Source of the DNA: Paenibacillus hexagrammi
Lineage (GTDB): Bacteria; Bacillota; Bacilli; Paenibacillales; NBRC-103111
Length of the DNA: 64,000 nt
Reading direction: 5' to 3'
Assembly (NCBI RefSeq): GCF_021513275.1
Contig: NZ_CP090978.1
Span: 372,001-436,000 of the forward strand
Shown here: positions 37,053-45,518 of the stretch, piece by piece
How the letters are laid out: each line of letters starts with the position of its first letter
How positions within the stretch are numbered: the first letter of the stretch is position 1
The notes under the pieces: model-generated
Told to the model about the DNA's origin: nothing
The model's input: the letters and a program-made list of their open reading frames with translations, nothing else
The model's database searches: none
Made by a program: the position numbers and the translations under genes

Positions 37053-37460
37053 GCTTACACCTATGCGGATTCTCATTTGATATAATCATTAATATGCCTT
37101 GAACGGGGACGAAGCGAAGGTATGGAAAGGAGTTAAGAAAACTGAACAAACATCTAATTCAAATTACTATTCATTTTATCATTAATCATCTCAGTAAGCT
37201 TTTCATTATTTCAAAAGTACAATGAACATAGAATAATTGAGAGAGCCGCTCATAATAGATGAGAATGGGGGATTATCAAGAAGTTTAGAGATATTTTATT
37301 ACTGTTTTTACTTGCTATATACATTACTTACTTTGATTTATAGTAATTTTCACTTTAAGACCGTATTTAAGTTCATTAAAAAGGAATTGGAGAAACTTAG
37401 TTAGGGGAAATATCATTTTTCTGTGCATTTCCGTGCATTATTAGAGATACCTTTCCAGTA
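37053..37460. other. AT-rich gap with remnants of small membrane-protein genes
   Basis: No intact gene. A good Shine-Dalgarno (GGAAAGGAG, near 37125) is followed by no proper start codon. Further on, one frame encodes LLFILSLIISVSFSLF then QKYNEHRIIERAAHNR before a stop near 37260. Another encodes SLEIFYYCFYLLYTLL then a Lys-rich tail ending near 37402. Both look like membrane-helix proteins without intact starts, so decayed small genes are likely. Clearly more AT-rich than the flanking genes. Confidence 0.45.
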
Positions 37461-37691
37461 ATGAAGACAGCATACATTTTATATTGGATACCTGAACAGG
37501 GGGAAGATATTATTAGCTTTCTCGTAGATACACATTCAGTTATTAAAATTGAATTGGATCGTTACGATGAGAAAATAGCTCCGATAGTAGATGTGTATCC
37601 AATAGAGAATTTGAATAAAGGACGCAGTAAAACGAATCAGATTAAAATAGCTGTAGCTTTGGAGCTAGCGAAGAACGATCTAAATAATTGA
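37461..37691 (+). CDS. Hypothetical small protein
   Basis: 76 residues (MKTAYILYWIPEQGEDIIS...), mostly acidic, with no signal peptide, membrane helix or motif I recognise. The ribosome-binding site is weak. It lies in the AT-rich island and is followed by a good terminator at 37727, which supports it being transcribed. Function unknown. Confidence 0.5.
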   Translation: MKTAYILYWIPEQGEDIISFLVDTHSVIKIELDRYDEKIAPIVDVYPIENLNKGRSKTNQIKIAVALELAKNDLNN

Positions 37692-37726
37692 AAAGAAGCT
37701 AGAGTTAAATGGAATCGATCGCATAA

Positions 37727-37770
37727 AAATCAGGGAGTAGCTCGGTATAGAGAAACCGTTTCCCTGATTT
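37727..37770 (+). terminator. Terminator after the 76-residue gene
   Basis: AAATCAGGGA (37727-37736) pairs with TCCCTGATTT (37761-37770). The flanks are A/T-rich but there is no long T run. Confidence 0.55.
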
Positions 37771-37863
37771 ATAAATTGATAGAATATCCTCAAGTAAACA
37801 CATAGTCATGGATATAGATATTAGATATTGAAATGTATAAATTAGTTAAATATTGAAAAAAAT

Positions 37864-38079
37864 CTATTTTTTTGATTTTCTATTCTTTATTTCAAGAGCC
37901 AATCTCAATATGTTAATAAACAAAAATGAACAAAGCAAAATATTGGTGAAATGCAATTCATCTTTTAACAAAGTTATTTCGGATGTAATCTTAAAAGTAA
38001 GATTATTTGTTTGATCTGCGACATTTCCAATTCTATTAATGATATCATTAAAATACTGAATTAGTTCTTTTAAATCCAA
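37864..38079 (-). CDS. Small protein with coiled coil and C-terminal membrane helix
   Basis: 71 residues from TTG 38079: AGGAGG lies 9 nt upstream of it, whereas the ATG at 38088 directly abuts the AGGAGG and is poorly spaced. The N-terminal half is a predicted helix (LIQYFNDIINRIGNVADQ), followed by LHFTNILLCSFLFINILRL as a membrane segment and a basic tail EIKNRKSKK. The layout recalls small holin-like or haemolysin XhlA-type proteins, but there is no phage context and I do not assign that function. Confidence 0.5.
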   Translation of the reverse strand: MDLKELIQYFNDIINRIGNVADQTNNLTFKITSEITLLKDELHFTNILLCSFLFINILRLALEIKNRKSKK

Positions 38080-38115
38080 TGTTGTCATCCTCCTAATCAG
38101 ATTTTGAAAAGAAAA

Positions 38116-38153
38116 GACGACCTAATTCTTATAGAATAGATGTCGCCTTTTTT
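38116..38153 (-). terminator. Hairpin between two minus-strand genes
   Basis: GACGACCTAATTCT pairs with AGAATAGATGTCGCC with one bulge. T7 follows on the plus strand and TTTTCTTTTC on the minus strand, so it could end the minus-strand gene at 38211 or work in both directions. Confidence 0.6.
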
Positions 38154-38210
38154 TAATTATATTCTGAATAATGTATAATTACCAATTATTATAAAATGAT
38201 ACTTAATATT

Positions 38211-38915
38211 TTAGTATAAACTATAGTTCAAGCTCAAACTAACAGGTTTTCTTGCATAGAATTCCTTTGCATTAGTACCAGTGTAGCTGACGCTAAAGTT
38301 AGCAATTTTCCAGGCCTCGATGCCTGCTTGCATTTGTGTGGAATTTGAGAAGGTCTTTTTAATTGTTACCACACCTGTTCCATTCGCACTTATTGCGGTA
38401 GTTGGAAAACTTCCTGTCGAAGAAATTGCTACTGTGTCTACAGATTCAAGAGTAAAATCACCAGAACTAACTACAGCCATTGTTTTAGAAAGAATAGAAT
38501 TAATTTGTCTAAAACTACCGGAACTATAAACATCCATTTTTGCAGTTAGTCTAGTTACTGCTTCAGCACCATAAGGTCCGTCTGTTCTTTCTGAATAAGT
38601 AGTAACGATGTAATTATCTCCAGCCGCTGCTGCAAAAGGAAGGAAATTCGTTGAAGCCGATATTTGCTTCTTTTCTATGTTTTCACCTATGTATTTAACA
38701 CTTTTCCTGTACCTTTTTCGACAACATCAACTTTAACAGAGTTGGGTGTTTCGGTTCTAACAAAATTGACATCTTCTGAAACAGGTACATCAGCATAAGT
38801 AAACTTAAGCTTCACTTTTTGCGAGTGGGTCGGTTTGGCCTCTTTTTGCTGAAGCTTGAAAAGGGACGCTTAACAAGCAAAGAGCTAGTAACGCAGGTAA
38901 AAATGTTTTCTTCAT
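38211..38915 (-). pseudogene. Secreted protein gene broken by two frameshifts
   Basis: ATG 38915 (AAAGGA upstream) begins a clear signal peptide, MKKTFLPALLALCLLSV then PFQASA. After about 20-35 codons the frame must change to continue with KLKFTYADVPVSEDVNFVR (about 38700-38830), and again near 38690 to continue with IEKKQISASTNFLPFA and the 108-residue C-terminal frame (38211-38537: DVYSSGSFRQINSILSKTM to SLSLNYSLY). Together they form one protein of about 230 residues. The family is not recognised. Whether the shifts are real or assembly errors cannot be told. Confidence 0.65.
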
Positions 38916-39128
38916 AAACACACATCCTTTGCATATTTTTACAATTAATTCCAATTAATAGGTTAATGTATTTGATGAAAAATGTCAATAGATTCCATTA
39001 ATATATTTATATTGGTAGAATCTCTTTCTTGTTGATTTATTGAGATAAAGGGACATTTTCCGACGGTTAGAGCGTAACAATTGAAATTACAGCAGCAATT
39101 TATCATTACCGAGAAGGAGGTCATATCT

Positions 39129-39320
39129 ATGGTGGTTTTTCTTTTTAGCTCCGTATATCTTGTGCCGATTTTTAGTTTTATTTTTGTTATTGCATTACTG
39201 AAAGCTATCGAAAAAATCGTTAATAAAAAAAGCTATGTTAAAGAGATGATCTGGAGCGGCATATGTTTCGCCTTAGCAATGTGGTCGATAAGCATATCAA
39301 CATCATTACATTGGTTATAA
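39129..39320 (+). CDS. Small two-helix membrane protein
   Basis: 63 residues from ATG 39129, with AAGGAGGT 7 nt upstream. Two hydrophobic stretches: VVFLFSSVYLVPIFSFIFV and MIWSGICFALAMWSISIST, separated by a basic loop. Its stop overlaps the start of the next small frame (TAATG). No family recognised. Confidence 0.55.
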   Translation: MVVFLFSSVYLVPIFSFIFVIALLKAIEKIVNKKSYVKEMIWSGICFALAMWSISISTSLHWL

Positions 39321-39424
39321 TGACGACATATGTAAAGGGGAATTTTGATGCTTCTCTAGAACATCCTTTAAGAACGACGATAGTGTTATATCTGCCTGTA
39401 ATGATACAATATGTATTTGGATAA
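39320..39424 (+). CDS. Tiny coupled ORF or shifted tail of the previous membrane protein
   Basis: 34 residues (MTTYVKGNFDASLEHPLRTT, then a hydrophobic end). Its ATG overlaps the previous stop. It may be translationally coupled, or it may be the true C-terminus of the preceding membrane protein displaced by a frameshift. Function unknown. Confidence 0.3.
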   Translation: MTTYVKGNFDASLEHPLRTTIVLYLPVMIQYVFG

Positions 39425-39475
39425 TTAAGGAAAATAAGCGGAGGTGTTAATCTAAAGAAGAGGAGGGATGAAGTG

Positions 39476-40574
39476 ATGAGATTGAGCAAAGCATTGGGAA
39501 CTCTTGTCATCATGCAGCTGTTGATGGGAACGACGGTGTATGCGCAGCAGCATGAGTTCGCGAACCAAGATAAGAAAAATTGGGACCGGCCTGCCGAAGG
39601 GAACTTGGAGGCGTTTCATGTAGATGGCAGATATTTGGCCACCACCTCCCAAGTCCAATGGAATGCCGATCAAATTGGGTTGACCAGCCGTAAGTTTTTT
39701 CTCCCTGCACTGTCGTACACCTCAGACCGCTCCGATATTCTTCAACCGAAGCTGATGCTGTCCACCTTACCTGGAGCTAAGTTCAAACGCAGCTTTGTGG
39801 ATGAGAGCCGGGGAGTAAGTGTACAAGTAACCTCCTATGATGCAGAAGCGCTGCAAGCTGATCAAGCGTATACATTTTTTACAGCATGGGGTTTTATCGG
39901 CAGCTCGAAGTCCAATCCCGTCGTAACGCTGCAATCGGTACAGCGCCTAGCCCAGCCAGGGCACGGATACGTCAATGACCTGCCTGGCAGTGAAGACTGG
40001 CTGAACGCTATCGAGTGGCAGGAGGCGGCTGATGTTGATTCCCGTGAATCAGGAATACCCATACCTGAGAACCAGGATACGTTCTATAGCAGTGTAGAAT
40101 CTTCGGTCTATCAAAATGGTAAGGAACAAAGCTATGCGGGTATCGACTCGAAGCAAACTTTGGAGCAATATAAATCTGCGGCGGCGAAGAGAGTTCATAT
40201 GCTCTGGGACACGGAAGAGGTACCCTTTGCCATTACATTCGAAGGTTCGATTTCCCCCGATGTGAGACCTTTTACAAAGGAATATAATGCTGAAATCCAT
40301 CAGATCTACGGCGAAGGCGTCACGGAAAAAAGGGGAAACGTACACCGTTAGTTGGTTCGATGAAGACCCGGATGTACTTGCATCGCTGAATATGTACCCC
40401 GTGCACGGATTTAAATCGTTTGGTGTTACCGAGATCGAAGGTACCGCCACGGGGGCAGAATTGAAAAAAATGAGTAAAGAACTCGGAGATGGCGTTGTTA
40501 TCGACGTTGCTTCGGGCGGCAAGCTGCCGACTGGCATTCATTGGCTGGAGAAGCGTTATTTGTCTGAGGAGTAG
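39476..40574 (+). pseudogene. Secreted protein of unknown function, frameshifted at an A6 run
   Basis: ATG 39476 has AGGAGG 9 nt upstream. Signal peptide RLSKALGTLVIMQLLMG, cleavage near VYAQQ. The first frame ends at 40351. From 40326-40331 (AAAAAA) the protein continues in another frame: GETYTVSWFDEDPDVLASL through GVTEIEGTATGAEL to LEKRYLSEE at 40574. With five A instead of six, the reading is continuous: EKGETYTVSW. The intact product would be about 365 residues, extracellular. I do not recognise the fold. A hairpin terminator follows at 40678. Confidence 0.7.
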
Positions 40575-40677
40575 TTTGGAAAAGGGATACCAGCTTCTAA
40601 CAGATTTAGCTGAGCTGTCAGAGGTTAGGTTCACAAGGTGCAATAGATTTGAACGTGATCATGCACATAGCAACAGG

Positions 40678-40708
40678 AGAGGGCTGCCGATTCCATAGGC
40701 AGCCCTCT
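40678..40708. terminator. Terminator between convergent genes
   Basis: AGAGGGCTGCC (40678-40688) pairs with GGCAGCCCTCT (40698-40708), followed by TTTC. It serves the plus-strand gene and possibly the convergent CYTH-like gene. Confidence 0.8.
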
Positions 40709-40722
40709 TTCAATCCTTTTAC

Positions 40723-41613
40723 CTAATATCGATCTAAAATCATTTGTGTCTTCAGCTCATCGGTCGGCAGGAACCAGCCCTGCTGCGTCAGGTCAGATTG
40801 AAGCTGGGCGATTCCATTAGCTGCATCCGTACGGCTTGGCGTCTTGAAGGAGGCTTCGACGACATAATCGTAGCCGCTTCCGCTTTCTTTTTTGATCTCC
40901 CAGACCTCGATATACATCGTTTTGTTCTGCCACGTTCCAATCCAGCGCTTCGCATCGACCGGCCCATAGGCCTTGGAGTCGTCTAGCTTATCGGTGCCCC
41001 AGTTATTGGAGCCCCAATCCTCAAATTTACCCGGTGCATGGCTAATTGCTTCATCGATGGCGTCGTTCTCGGATAGGAGCTCCATACCGTCATAGCCGTT
41101 ATGGTGGACAGTCTTCTTGTTGCTAAAGCTTAGGGTTTGCTTGGAGTAGCCCCAATCCACTTGAGCCTCATAGTCGTCCTCCCCTGCGTCGAAGCCGTCC
41201 AAGGCAGCAGCAGCCAGTGCGGCGTCGATGTTTCCGTTGGTAATCGGATAACGCTTCTTGTACGTTATTTGGAATTCATCGTCAGAGTAATCCTCCAGCT
41301 TGCGGGCACGGACGTTCCAACCGGCATCGTTGATATCAAGATCGGAGGTGTCCAGATATTCCACGCTCATCTTCGTCTTCGTACTCGGCATGCCGAAGTA
41401 GGTACGGACGCTGCTTTTCAGCTGGTGGTTGGAGTCCAGTACATCCGCCGGATCTAAGAACAGCTTGACTTCGTAGTCGGGCACTGCGGGCTGAGGGGTG
41501 GCGCTGGCAGGGCTGCTGTACGAGGATAAGCTTAATGTACCGAGCAAAATGGTGAACAATGCAGCGGTGCAAACTGCTTTACCACTACGGCTGCTGATTT
41601 TCATAGACATCAT
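40723..41613 (-). CDS. Secreted CYTH-like (triphosphate tunnel) domain protein
   Basis: About 296 residues from ATG 41613 (AAGGAGG just upstream; an adjacent ATG at 41610 is also possible). The N-terminal signal peptide ends near SSPASA. The mature part begins PDYEVKLFLDPADVL, then VEYLDTSDLDINDAGWNVR and ITYKKRYPI: alternating charged strands of the CYTH/triphosphate tunnel fold, though the ExExK signature is only partly recognisable. A secreted member is unusual. It overlaps the end of the phosphoesterase gene by 29 nt, so it belongs to the ABC-phosphoesterase operon and may handle a phosphate compound outside the cell. Confidence 0.68.
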   Translation of the reverse strand: MMSMKISSRSGKAVCTAALFTILLGTLSLSSYSSPASATPQPAVPDYEVKLFLDPADVLDSNHQLKSSVRTYFGMPSTKTKMSVEYLDTSDLDINDAGWNVRARKLEDYSDDEFQITYKKRYPITNGNIDAALAAAALDGFDAGEDDYEAQVDWGYSKQTLSFSNKKTVHHNGYDGMELLSENDAIDEAISHAPGKFEDWGSNNWGTDKLDDSKAYGPVDAKRWIGTWQNKTMYIEVWEIKKESGSGYDYVVEASFKTPSRTDAANGIAQLQSDLTQQGWFLPTDELKTQMILDRY

Positions 41614-42619
41614 GATTCCTCCTTCGTTTGGCAAAATGAGCTCTTACCTCGGTCTTTCTGGCATCCAGATACAGCGTGGCGGGGGAGGTCGAACAGGAGT
41701 AGAGAGTCTGCTCGGTCAAGTCTAACAAACTCAAACGGAGGCCGTGCTTAGCGCCGGTGTCGATGCCAAGTCGTCCGGGGCTAAACCAGGGAGCGCCGGG
41801 GGGAGCGCCAAGTCTCTGCGTAGGCGTATGTCCGAAGATAATCGTGTAGGGCAGCCCGAACGGCTCGCCCCTCCAAAATTCATCCCGGATCGTCGTCAAA
41901 TCATCCGGTGTCTGCTCTTCAAGCGGAACACCGGGTCGCAGCCCTGCATGTACGAATAGGTAAGGCGACTTGACGTAATAGAGCGGAAGCTTACTGACAA
42001 AATCGATATTCGCGGTAAATTCGGCGGTCATCCCCCCTTGGCGTGATGCTGCTTCTCTGAGCAGCATCCGCTCCATATTGCCTGCAATAGCTATAGCCCC
42101 TTGCTCAGTCAGGGATCGAATGAAGGAGAGAGCGCCCCAGGTGGCGGGGTCCATATCAATAAAATCCCCCAGCAGGATGAGTTCATCCTTGCCCGGTTCA
42201 TATGCAGCCAACTTTAATAATAGGCGGGCCCCATCTACATGCCCGTGAATATCGGATATGACAAGAATGCGTGACATGTTGATAATCTGCCTTTCGTGAC
42301 TGAACGGATATAGAAAAGCTTCTGAGGGCGGGATCTGCAGCTCACCCTGTCCACCTGATGGGAGGTGCTCCTCATGCAGGAACGAGACCTTTTGCCCGTC
42401 CCGGGTCTGGGCGAGCACGCGCCAATGCTTCCCTTCAAATACGCTGTGCAGAATTTGCACCGGCAAGCGGTTACGTGCAGATTCGCCAAGCCTTTGCTGT
42501 GAAGTAGTAGTCTCAGGGCTTGCATGAAGTACAGCTGTGGCAGCTCCTTGTTGTGAAGTCATGCTATCTGCATCCATCCGAATTGGTGCATCGGCCGTTT
42601 GCTTAGTAGCCATGCTCAA
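41585..42619 (-). CDS. Calcineurin-like metallophosphoesterase preceded by a TOBE-like segment
   Basis: 344 residues if started at TTG 42619, which overlaps the ABC ATPase stop by 4 nt. Residues about 50-105 (LPVQILHSVFEGKHWRVLA) resemble the second half of an ABC-transporter TOBE domain. From Met115 (ATG 42277) the product is a complete phosphoesterase: ISDIHGH, LLGDFID, AGNMERM, IIFGHTP, the metal-binding motifs of the ApaH/PrpE/PP1-like group. ATG 42277 is a plausible independent start (GAAAGG upstream, loosely spaced), giving 230 residues. Substrate unknown; the operon context suggests a phosphorylated or phosphonate nutrient. Confidence 0.8.
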   Translation of the reverse strand: MSMATKQTADAPIRMDADSMTSQQGAATAVLHASPETTTSQQRLGESARNRLPVQILHSVFEGKHWRVLAQTRDGQKVSFLHEEHLPSGGQGELQIPPSEAFLYPFSHERQIINMSRILVISDIHGHVDGARLLLKLAAYEPGKDELILLGDFIDMDPATWGALSFIRSLTEQGAIAIAGNMERMLLREAASRQGGMTAEFTANIDFVSKLPLYYVKSPYLFVHAGLRPGVPLEEQTPDDLTTIRDEFWRGEPFGLPYTIIFGHTPTQRLGAPPGAPWFSPGRLGIDTGAKHGLRLSLLDLTEQTLYSCSTSPATLYLDARKTEVRAHFAKRRRNHDVYENQQP

Positions 42620-43818
42620 AGCCTTGCCCTGATATGCTGCTTCTGCAATTGCTCTGAAGCAGCAATCCCCGCATCAGAGCGAAGAACAGCCTCAGCGGTT
42701 CCGGCTTCTGCATAAGCAGCTGTCTCCAGCTCAGCATCGCCGAGCTTCATCCGCTCGGTGTAGCGGACGGCATCAGGCCGGAAGAGCAGCTCCAGCGTCT
42801 CGTTCCCAAGCTGCTGCTCCTCAGCTCCCGGTGAGATGCCAGCGCCTGTCGAGATACCGGACCCCGGTGAGATGCCAGCGCCTGTCGAGATACCGGACCC
42901 CGGTGAGATACCAGCTCCCGGCAAGTTACCGGCTTCTGACGGGATGCCAGCTCCCAGCGAGACATCAGCGTCTGGTGAAATGCCGAATCCCGGCAAGTCG
43001 TCAACACCTGGCGTCACGCCGGTGACTACCGCATCTCCAACGCGCACGGCCGGCTGGCCCCCAAGCGAATAACGCCGCCCCGTCAGCCGATTACCGGCGC
43101 CAAGCAGCATGGCCGCACTAAGCGTAGCAGGCCGGCTGTAGCACACCTGCGGCGTATCGATCTGGTCGATCGCTCCCGCACGCATAATCATCAACCGATC
43201 CGCCATCGCGAACGCTTCGTCAGGATCATGCGTGACATGGAACACGGTCGTGCCCAATTGGCGGAACAGGAAAGCCATCTCCGCCCGCATTTCAATGCGG
43301 AGCCGCATATCCAGATTGGACAGCGGCTCGTCAAGCAGCAGCAGATCGGGCTCCGTTGCGAGCGCTCTGGCGATCGCCACCCGTTGCTGCTGACCGCCGG
43401 ACAATTGGGCGGGCAGACGGTTCTCCAAGCCGTGCAGCCGGAGCAGCTCGAGCAGCTTGGAGATTCTCTCCTTGATCACGGAGGAAGCTATCTTTTGACG
43501 GCGCAAGCCGTACGCTATATTTTCGTAAATGCTCATATGCGGCCACAGCGCGTAATCCTGAAACACCATATTGATCCGGCGTTTCTCCGGAGGTACGAAC
43601 CGCTCAGCCGAGGCAGCAATTTCGCCCCGCAGCCGAATTTCTCCGGCCTCGGGCTGCTGAAGTCCGGCGATCAGCTGCAGTAATGTCGACTTGCCGCAGC
43701 CTGAAGGACCGAGGACGCTAATAATTTCCCCGGCATGTACAGTGAAGCTGATGTTGTGCAGAACGGTGCTGGTGCCGAATGATTTGCTCAGCTTATTGAC
43801 TTCAAGAATGGGATTCAT
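42616..43818 (-). CDS. ABC transporter ATPase of Fe/phosphonate/thiamine type
   Basis: 400 residues. Complete nucleotide-binding domain: Walker A GPSGCGKST, Q-loop FQDYALWPH, signature LSGGQQQR, Walker B LLLLDEP, H-loop HVTHD. The C-terminal regulatory TOBE part is odd: after residue about 245 comes a low-complexity Gly/Pro/Ser repeat, then LLFRPDAVRY, the first TOBE strand, then another poorly conserved stretch before the stop. The remaining TOBE sequence is found in the next frame (41585-42619). The gene overlaps the permease by 17 nt. It energises the uptake system encoded upstream. Confidence 0.9.
   Translation of the reverse strand: MNPILEVNKLSKSFGTSTVLHNISFTVHAGEIISVLGPSGCGKSTLLQLIAGLQQPEAGEIRLRGEIAASAERFVPPEKRRINMVFQDYALWPHMSIYENIAYGLRRQKIASSVIKERISKLLELLRLHGLENRLPAQLSGGQQQRVAIARALATEPDLLLLDEPLSNLDMRLRIEMRAEMAFLFRQLGTTVFHVTHDPDEAFAMADRLMIMRAGAIDQIDTPQVCYSRPATLSAAMLLGAGNRLTGRRYSLGGQPAVRVGDAVVTGVTPGVDDLPGFGISPDADVSLGAGIPSEAGNLPGAGISPGSGISTGAGISPGSGISTGAGISPGAEEQQLGNETLELLFRPDAVRYTERMKLGDAELETAAYAEAGTAEAVLRSDAGIAASEQLQKQHIRARL
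42830..42937 (-). repeat. 36-bp tandem repeats in the ABC ATPase gene
   Basis: Identical 36-bp units begin at 42830 and 42866, and a third, diverging one at 42902; weaker 15-18-bp echoes run to about 43020. They encode the 12-residue unit ISPGSGISTGAG on the minus strand, inserted between the ATPase core and the TOBE-like region. Confidence 0.88.
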
Positions 43819-45514
43819 GGGCAGAACTCCTTGCTTGCTTCTTATTGTACTTGAACAGCAGCTCCATCAAGGCAATGATGGCGATGACCAGACCGCCGCC
43901 AGTCAGTGTAGCTGCAGCTGCATAGCCGAATTTCAAGTCCTCGAACGCCTTGTTAATCACGACCGGCAGCGTCATGAAGTTTGGCGGATAGAGGATCGAG
44001 GCGATGGCCAGATCAAATACGGCTGCGCCGAAGGCCGTTAAGGCTGCTGACAGCAAAGCTCCCTTGATCAGCGGTACGAGTATCGTCGTCACGCGCTGTG
44101 TAAAGGATGCGCCCTGCATCTGGGCGGCAGACAAGAGCTGAGCCGGTACCTTCGCCATGGCGCTGACCACAACCCTTGTAATGACAGGAACCGTTCCGGC
44201 TACGCTAGCGAGAATGAGAATCCAGGGCGTTCCGTACAGGAGGAGACCGATTTTGTCCGACCAGGCCTGGTTCCAGATGAATATGTATCCGATCCCGAGA
44301 ACAATGCCGGGCACGGCAAGAGAGATGAGTGAAATGACATCGATGGCTTTGCGTCCGCGGAACTGCGAATAAGTCAGGACGTACGCAATCAGAAACCCGA
44401 TGACAAGCCCGATAACGGCGGCTCCGGCGGCAATTTCAAGGGAATGAAGCAGGCCGCTCACAAGTGCTCCGCCTGATGTAAACAGCTGCTTGTAGTGCTC
44501 AAGAGTGAAGCTGACGGTTCCTGCAGCTGCAGATGAATCCGAGACGGACATCAGCAGATTAGATCCTAGAGGGATACCGATGACGATGGCCAAGAACACC
44601 AAATTGCCGAGAACGAACCAAGGCGTACCTTTCTTTGGCTTTTTCGCCTCTGTACGTGTCGCCCTCGAAGACAGAAAATCGAATCTCGATTTACGCATCG
44701 CATATAGCTGCACGGACATGGCGAGTGCAATCAGTAAGACGAGGTAAAAAGAAAGCGCACCAGCCATATCGAACCGGATCGGTGACGTATACAAGGCGGA
44801 ATAGATCGAATAAGGCAGCGTAGGAAAACGGAAGACGGCCGCAATGGAGGCGGGCAGTCCGAAATCTCCGACTGTGTCCATGAATACGAGCATGGCACCT
44901 GAGCAAAAGGCCGGCAGCAGCAGCGGGGCCTGAATCGTCCGCCACACGGTCCATGGCGATGCCCCGGATAGTCTTGCTGCCTCGCTAAGCCGGTCAACCT
45001 TCCACTCCATAGCGGTATAAACCGTTAGGTAAGCAAAAGGAAACTTGCTGAGCGTCATGACGGTGATGAGTCCTGCCGGTTGAAAGATCAGCGCATGCAT
45101 CCACGTCCAGCCAAACCAGCTCGACGCCAGACCGTCGGCCGAAGCGAACATGACCCAGCCCTGCGCAAGAATGAAGGAAGGGGTAATAATAAGCAGCCAC
45201 ACGGCGATGTCCAGCATTTTGGCAGTGGGGAATGACCAGCGTGAACGAACCATGGCAAGGGCGGCGCCAATGATTGTGGCGAAGAAGGTCGTTCCGATGC
45301 CGAGCAGCACCGAGTTTTTAAGCGAGACGTACCACAGTGGCCTGCGGAATACATCCAGCAGCAGAGACAAGTCCCCAAGCACCAGTTTTCCGAAAAATAC
45401 CCCGGGCAGCAGAACTTGAATGATGACGGCGGCCAGCGGAAGAAGAATGAGCAGGAACAGAACGGCCAGTACAAGCCAGCCCGTTCTGTTCCCATAGCCT
45501 ATTATGCGCTGCAT
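43802..45514 (-). CDS. ABC transporter permease, fused two-domain type
   Basis: 570 residues with about twelve membrane helices arranged as two tandem BPD_transp_1 domains, as in FbpB/ThiP/PhnU-like permeases. EAA loops: SEAARLSGASPWTVWRTI in the first half and SAAQMQGASFTQRVTTI in the second. It starts 4 nt after the corrected end of the binding-protein gene and overlaps the ATPase gene, so it is cotranscribed. Substrate: ferric iron, 2-aminoethylphosphonate or a similar small anion, by family; not resolved here. Confidence 0.9.
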   Translation of the reverse strand: MQRIIGYGNRTGWLVLAVLFLLILLPLAAVIIQVLLPGVFFGKLVLGDLSLLLDVFRRPLWYVSLKNSVLLGIGTTFFATIIGAALAMVRSRWSFPTAKMLDIAVWLLIITPSFILAQGWVMFASADGLASSWFGWTWMHALIFQPAGLITVMTLSKFPFAYLTVYTAMEWKVDRLSEAARLSGASPWTVWRTIQAPLLLPAFCSGAMLVFMDTVGDFGLPASIAAVFRFPTLPYSIYSALYTSPIRFDMAGALSFYLVLLIALAMSVQLYAMRKSRFDFLSSRATRTEAKKPKKGTPWFVLGNLVFLAIVIGIPLGSNLLMSVSDSSAAAGTVSFTLEHYKQLFTSGGALVSGLLHSLEIAAGAAVIGLVIGFLIAYVLTYSQFRGRKAIDVISLISLAVPGIVLGIGYIFIWNQAWSDKIGLLLYGTPWILILASVAGTVPVITRVVVSAMAKVPAQLLSAAQMQGASFTQRVTTILVPLIKGALLSAALTAFGAAVFDLAIASILYPPNFMTLPVVINKAFEDLKFGYAAAATLTGGGLVIAIIALMELLFKYNKKQARSSAHESHS

Positions 45515-45518
45515 GTGA

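Noticed and set aside
43228-43683. 151-codon plus-strand frame opposite the ABC ATPase
   Set aside because: Antisense to highly conserved Walker B and signature motifs; no independent support.
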